Of a stretch of 64,000 nucleotides of DNA, positions 61,401 through 64,000 are shown in pieces. The position numbers and the translations under genes were made by a program. Each line of letters opens with the position of its first letter. Positions within the stretch are counted from its first letter, which is position 1. The stretch lies in assembly GCA_964631945.1 (NCBI GenBank), contig CAZWAY010000023.1:1-64000 (forward strand). Direction: 5' to 3'. The notes under the pieces are model-generated. The model searched no databases. It was given only the letters and a program-made list of their open reading frames with translations, and was not told the DNA's origin. Source of the DNA: JABFRZ01 sp964631945. GTDB lineage: Bacteria; Planctomycetota; UBA1135; GCA-002686595.

Positions 61401-61631
61401 GCGGACGAGCGCGGCGCGCTGGTTTCGGTGGCCGCGATCACCGGTTCCACGCATGCGACGGCGATCGTGGACACCAGTGCGAACGGCGAGTTCGTGCTGC
61501 ACCACGCGCCCAGCGGCGCGTTTCGCCTGCGTTGTGGCGCGCGCGCCGAGCTCGCGCGCGGCGAATTCCGCGTCGAGCTGCCGCTCACGCTGCTGCCCGG
61601 CGAGAACGCGCGCGTGGAGCTGCGTCCGTAG
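58462..61631 (+). CDS. ECF sigma factor fused to a membrane helix and carboxypeptidase-regulatory-like repeats
   Basis: The gene appears broken by 100 N at 59452-59551, but the 55 bases before the gap (59397-59451) are repeated exactly after it (59552-59606). If these are merged, one in-frame protein of 1004 residues results. Residues 1-75: sigma region 2 (GAAEDLAQESWLRFLKR). About 100-160: region 4 (EEPYRTPVLLAYWRGW, TPLATVRSRLQRAHQRL). Membrane helix at about 183-203. The rest is extracytoplasmic: five or more beta-sandwich modules of carboxypeptidase-regulatory type (GSVSDVRGQPVPDLELDL, GEVRLPDGSPAPGARVEV, GTLLDRDGRPVAGPG). It is a sister in layout to the fusion at 47690, with an unrelated outer part. 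ATG 58462 follows GGGGGAG. Confidence 0.85.
59452..59551. other. assembly gap (100 N), probably an unmerged 55-base contig overlap
   Basis: The 55 bases on the left (59397-59451) equal the 55 bases on the right (59552-59606). The gap most likely has negative length: removing 59452-59606 restores an intact reading frame (990 bases before, 2025 after, both multiples of three). Confidence 0.85.
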
Positions 61632-61655
61632 GACGCGCGGGCCGCGCTGCTACGG
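61626..61655. terminator. two-tier hairpin between convergent sigma-fusion and fliN genes
   Basis: CCGTAG (61626-61631) pairs with CTACGG (61650-61655), and inside it GCGCG (61635-61639) pairs with CGCGC (61643-61647). The outer arms contain the stop codons of both convergent genes. It could stop transcription from both sides; there is no T-run. Confidence 0.4.
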
Positions 61656-62024
61656 CTCGACGCTGGTGATGCGCACGCCGTAGTGGTTGTCGATGGTCAC
61701 GATCTCGCCGTGGGCGACGATCTTGCCGTTGACCAGGATGTCGGCCGGCTCGTGGGACTCGCGGTCGAGTTCGAGCAGCGCGCCCGACTTCAGGCGGCAC
61801 AGGTCGCCGAGCGTCAGGCGCACGCGGCCGAGCTGGACGGTCACGGGAATCGGCACGTCCGAGAGCTGCTGCAGCGAGAGCTCCTCGCCGCCCGCGCCGG
61901 CCTGGGCCAGCTCCTCGAGGGTGCGCGTGCCGACGGCCACGGCGTCGGCGGCCTGCGCGAGGGCCTGCTCGAGCTTGGCTCCCGACGAGGTCGGCTGGGG
62001 CGTCCTGGACTGGGCTTCGCTCAT
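61650..62024 (-). CDS. fliN: flagellar motor switch protein FliN
   Basis: The 124-residue protein has the C-terminal SpoA domain (about 52-122): LSDVPIPVTVQLGRVRLTLG, LKSGALLELDRESHEPADIL and VNGKIVAHGEIVTIDNHYGV. These match the FliN/YscQ signature closely. It forms the cytoplasmic C-ring with FliM and FliG and takes part in rotor switching and export docking. ATG 62024 overlaps the fliM stop by 4 bases. Length is normal. Confidence 0.95.
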   Translation of the reverse strand: MSEAQSRTPQPTSSGAKLEQALAQAADAVAVGTRTLEELAQAGAGGEELSLQQLSDVPIPVTVQLGRVRLTLGDLCRLKSGALLELDRESHEPADILVNGKIVAHGEIVTIDNHYGVRITSVEP

Positions 62025-62929
62025 GCTCGGGAGATCGCGGCGGACATCGGGTGGACGCTCAGGCGCTCGATGCGCACGGCCAGGCGGCCGCGATGGCTGC
62101 CGAGGCGCGCCTGCGCCAGGGCCAGGCCCTCGAGGCTGAGCGTGGTGGGATCGCCGAGGCGCGCCTCGAGCGGGATCACGTCGCCCTCCTCGAGGGCGAG
62201 CAGCTGGTCGAGCGAGATCTCGCAACCCGCGAGGCACGCGCTGAGCTCGACCTCGACGCGCTCGAGGTGCGCGGGCAGGGCCGCGGGCACGCTGGCGGCG
62301 CTCTCCTTCTCGCCCTCGATGCCGGGCAGGTAGAGGCGCAGGGCGCTCGCGTGTCCGCCCAGCTCGAGCGCGAGCCGGACCTCGAGGCGGTGCGACTGGG
62401 CCTCGGGCCCGGCCTCGCGCCAGGAGCCGAGTTCGCTGGCCACCTGCACCAGCGCGAAGTCGGCGGTCGCGAGGCCCAGCACGCCCGTGACGGCGCGCGC
62501 GACCTCGGCCAGGAACTGGTTCGCGATGCGCACCTCGGTGGGGGAGAGGCGGCGCGCCGTCGCGGCCGTCGTGCTGCGCGCGCCGAGGATGGACTCGACC
62601 GCGCGGGCCGCGGCCGCCGAGTCCCATACCAGCCAGGCCGGGGCCTTGTTGCAGCGCAGTCGCTGCACGCACAGCGGCTCGGCGGCGGCGGCGAAGAGCG
62701 CGTCGGCGTCGGCCTCGCCCAGGCCGGCCAGGCTCAGCGCGGCCGGCAGTCCGGCCTGCTCGCCGAGCTTCTTCTCCAGCGCCGGCAGCAGGTTCTTCAG
62801 CGCCAGCTGCAGCTCCGCCAGGCGTGCGGGACCCAGCCGGCGCGGCTGGCGGAAGTCGCGCGGCGCCACGCCCTGGGCGGGCTTCCTGCGGCCGAGCACG
62901 GCCTGGACCTCTCGCACGACTTCGCTCAC
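62021..62929 (-). CDS. fliM: flagellar motor switch protein FliM (divergent N-terminus)
   Basis: The 302-residue protein resembles FliM through RDFRQPRRLGPARLAELQLA (about 24-43), the central CheC-like region with LSPTEVRIANQFLAEV (about 125-140) and a C-terminal SpoA domain (EVELSACLAGCEISLDQLLA, LEEGDVIPLEARLG, about 225-260). The usual N-terminal CheY-P binding motif (LSQEEIDALL) is not seen; the start reads SEVVREVQAVLGRR. The GTG start is 62929, 4 bases after the fliL stop. It sits in a motB-like / fliL / fliM / fliN order that matches many flagellar operons. Confidence 0.87.
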   Translation of the reverse strand: MSEVVREVQAVLGRRKPAQGVAPRDFRQPRRLGPARLAELQLALKNLLPALEKKLGEQAGLPAALSLAGLGEADADALFAAAAEPLCVQRLRCNKAPAWLVWDSAAAARAVESILGARSTTAATARRLSPTEVRIANQFLAEVARAVTGVLGLATADFALVQVASELGSWREAGPEAQSHRLEVRLALELGGHASALRLYLPGIEGEKESAASVPAALPAHLERVEVELSACLAGCEISLDQLLALEEGDVIPLEARLGDPTTLSLEGLALAQARLGSHRGRLAVRIERLSVHPMSAAISRA

Positions 62930-62933
62930 GGCG

Positions 62934-63737
62934 TCACTGCGTCAGGAAGGTGTTGAAGTAGACGTTGCGCACGCGTCCGAAGGCTCCGACCGGGACGCGC
63001 CCGGCGAAGTCGCCGTGCAGGCTGCTCACGTCCAGGTACACGCCCTTGCCGCGCGCGTCGGACACGAACAGGTCGGTCTCGTCGCCCTTGAAGATCACTT
63101 CCTTGCCGTCGTCGAGGCGCGCGCCCTTGCGCGTGGCGTCCAGGTGCACGGCGTGCTCGTAGAACAGCCCGCGCATGCTGGCGCGCGCGCTCGAGCGTCC
63201 CGGGCGCAGACCGCTCTCCTCGTGCGCGCCCTCGGGCGAGTGTTCGTCGCCGATGTGCACGGGGAACAGCACCGGATCGAGCGCCAGGCGCAGCTCGTCG
63301 CGGAAGACCTCGCGGCCCACGGCGTTGTCGAGCTCGCCCTTGGTCTTCTGCGAGGCGGTGCGCAGCACGGCGTCGGTCAGCTTGGCCTGGTACAGCGGCT
63401 GCGAGGCGCGCGAGGTGGCATAGGCCTCCTCGAAGGCGTCCACCTCGACGTTGAGCTTGAGCGAGAGGTAGTGCTTGCCACCGTCACCCGCCAGGTTCAC
63501 CTGGAACCCGGCCGAGGGCGAGATGTCGGCCATGAACGGACCCGCGACGCGGCGCGTCTCGGCGTCATGACCGCCCGAGGGCACGGCCACCATCGAGAGC
63601 GCCCACGCGAGTCCGATCAGGCCCACCACGCCGCCGCCCAGGAGCACGCCCTTCTTCTTGGCGGGCGGGGCGCTCGCGGCGCTGGCGGGCTCGACGACGC
63701 CGCCTTCTTCGGCGGGCTTCTTCTCCTCGTTGGCCAT
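62934..63737 (-). CDS. fliL: flagellar basal-body-associated protein FliL
   Basis: The 267-residue protein has a Lys/Glu/Ala-rich cytoplasmic tail (1-28), one membrane helix (about 30-50, VLLGGGVVGLIGLAWALSMV) and a periplasmic FliL domain (HYLSLKLNVEVDAFEEAY, AVLRTASQKTKGELDNAVGR, then DELRLALDPVLFPVHIGDEH). It is longer than most FliL (about 150-190 residues), with an extra 70-residue C-terminal extension ending VRNVYFNTFLTQ. FliL surrounds the stator and supports torque at high load. A 121-base gap separates it from the motB-like gene. Confidence 0.9.
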   Translation of the reverse strand: MANEEKKPAEEGGVVEPASAASAPPAKKKGVLLGGGVVGLIGLAWALSMVAVPSGGHDAETRRVAGPFMADISPSAGFQVNLAGDGGKHYLSLKLNVEVDAFEEAYATSRASQPLYQAKLTDAVLRTASQKTKGELDNAVGREVFRDELRLALDPVLFPVHIGDEHSPEGAHEESGLRPGRSSARASMRGLFYEHAVHLDATRKGARLDDGKEVIFKGDETDLFVSDARGKGVYLDVSSLHGDFAGRVPVGAFGRVRNVYFNTFLTQ

Positions 63738-63858
63738 GGGGGGAGCAGGGCGGTCGGGACGGGGGGGGAACCGAGCCCTTATCGGTCCGGCGCGCGCGGG
63801 CCTTGACCGCCCGCGCCTGCTTCGGGAAGGGCTTTCTGCGCTCCGGGCGCGGCCCGGC

Positions 63859-64000
63859 CTACTCGCTGGCTTCGGTCACGACCACCAGCTGCACGCGCCG
63901 GTTGGCCTCGCGCGTCTGGTCGTCGCTGTTCTCGACCAGGGGGCGCGTGTCGGCCAGGCCCACGGCCGAGAGGCGCGTGCCCTCGAGCCCGCCCTCCTCG
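63859..64000 (-). CDS. motB: C-terminal end of an OmpA/MotB-family protein (runs off the window)
   Basis: Only the last 46 or so codons are present. The translation includes LSAVGLADTRPLVENSDDQT then REANRRVQLVVVTEASE, the classic peptidoglycan-binding end of OmpA/MotB domains (GxADTRPxxxN, RxxNRRVxxVV). Its place directly before fliL makes MotB, the stator subunit, the most likely identity. The stop is TAG at 63859-63861. Confidence 0.7.
   Translation of the reverse strand, partial: EEGGLEGTRLSAVGLADTRPLVENSDDQTREANRRVQLVVVTEASE

Overview
The window is G+C-rich DNA (often about 70-78%) with tight gene packing and long spurious frames on both strands. Several features together suggest a flagellated, aerobic, Gram-negative-type bacterium, most likely a planctomycete: ECF sigma factors fused to a membrane anchor and large C-terminal domains, a sulfatase with a formylglycine motif, exported FG-GAP and WDG-type beta-propeller proteins, arrays of TPR-CHAT proteins, a multiheme cytochrome c, and a fliL-fliM-fliN cluster. 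The phylum is inferred from gene style only; no rRNA is present.

Layout. 51-4050 (-): an ECF sigma factor, a one-helix TPR protein and a CHAT protease, each overlapping the next by 4 bases. 4097-11369: an exported protein, a copper pair (multicopper oxidase plus SCO1-like lipoprotein), a hybrid histidine kinase and a sulfatase. 11373-14651 (-): an ABC exporter of the LolCDE/MacB type. 14774-30344 (+): a cluster of four large TPR-CHAT proteins plus one decayed copy, interrupted by a small lipoprotein/beta-propeller pair on the other strand. 30415-39973: a TPR/winged-helix regulator, a serine hydrolase, a two-domain retropepsin-like protease, a VOC protein with a histone-like tail, a DUF454 membrane protein, an octaheme cytochrome c, a lipoprotein and a DUF523-DUF1722 protein. 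40099-42906: a surface protein built of 13 near-identical repeats.

42913-46522 is the most unusual stretch. The 3' end of ispG occurs twice, as 356-base direct repeats 99% identical, and between them sits a lower-G+C two-gene cassette: an AAA/ABC-type ATPase overlapping a small acidic-motif partner. It looks like a compact, horizontally acquired, probably defence-related pair inserted behind ispG. A second cassette with the same logic lies at 57604-58350: a ParD/ParE toxin-antitoxin pair flanked by 41-base copies of the 3' end of the preceding oxidoreductase gene.

46714-64000 holds a Bor-like lipoprotein, an ECF sigma fusion with a stand-alone copy of its C-terminal domain, an ABC-F ATPase, a tRNA/tmRNA 3'-end fragment, two exported proteins, an SLC13-type transporter, an FAD oxidoreductase, the ParDE pair, a second very large ECF sigma fusion (split on paper by a 100-N gap that is really an unmerged 55-base contig overlap), and fliN-fliM-fliL with the end of a motB-like gene.
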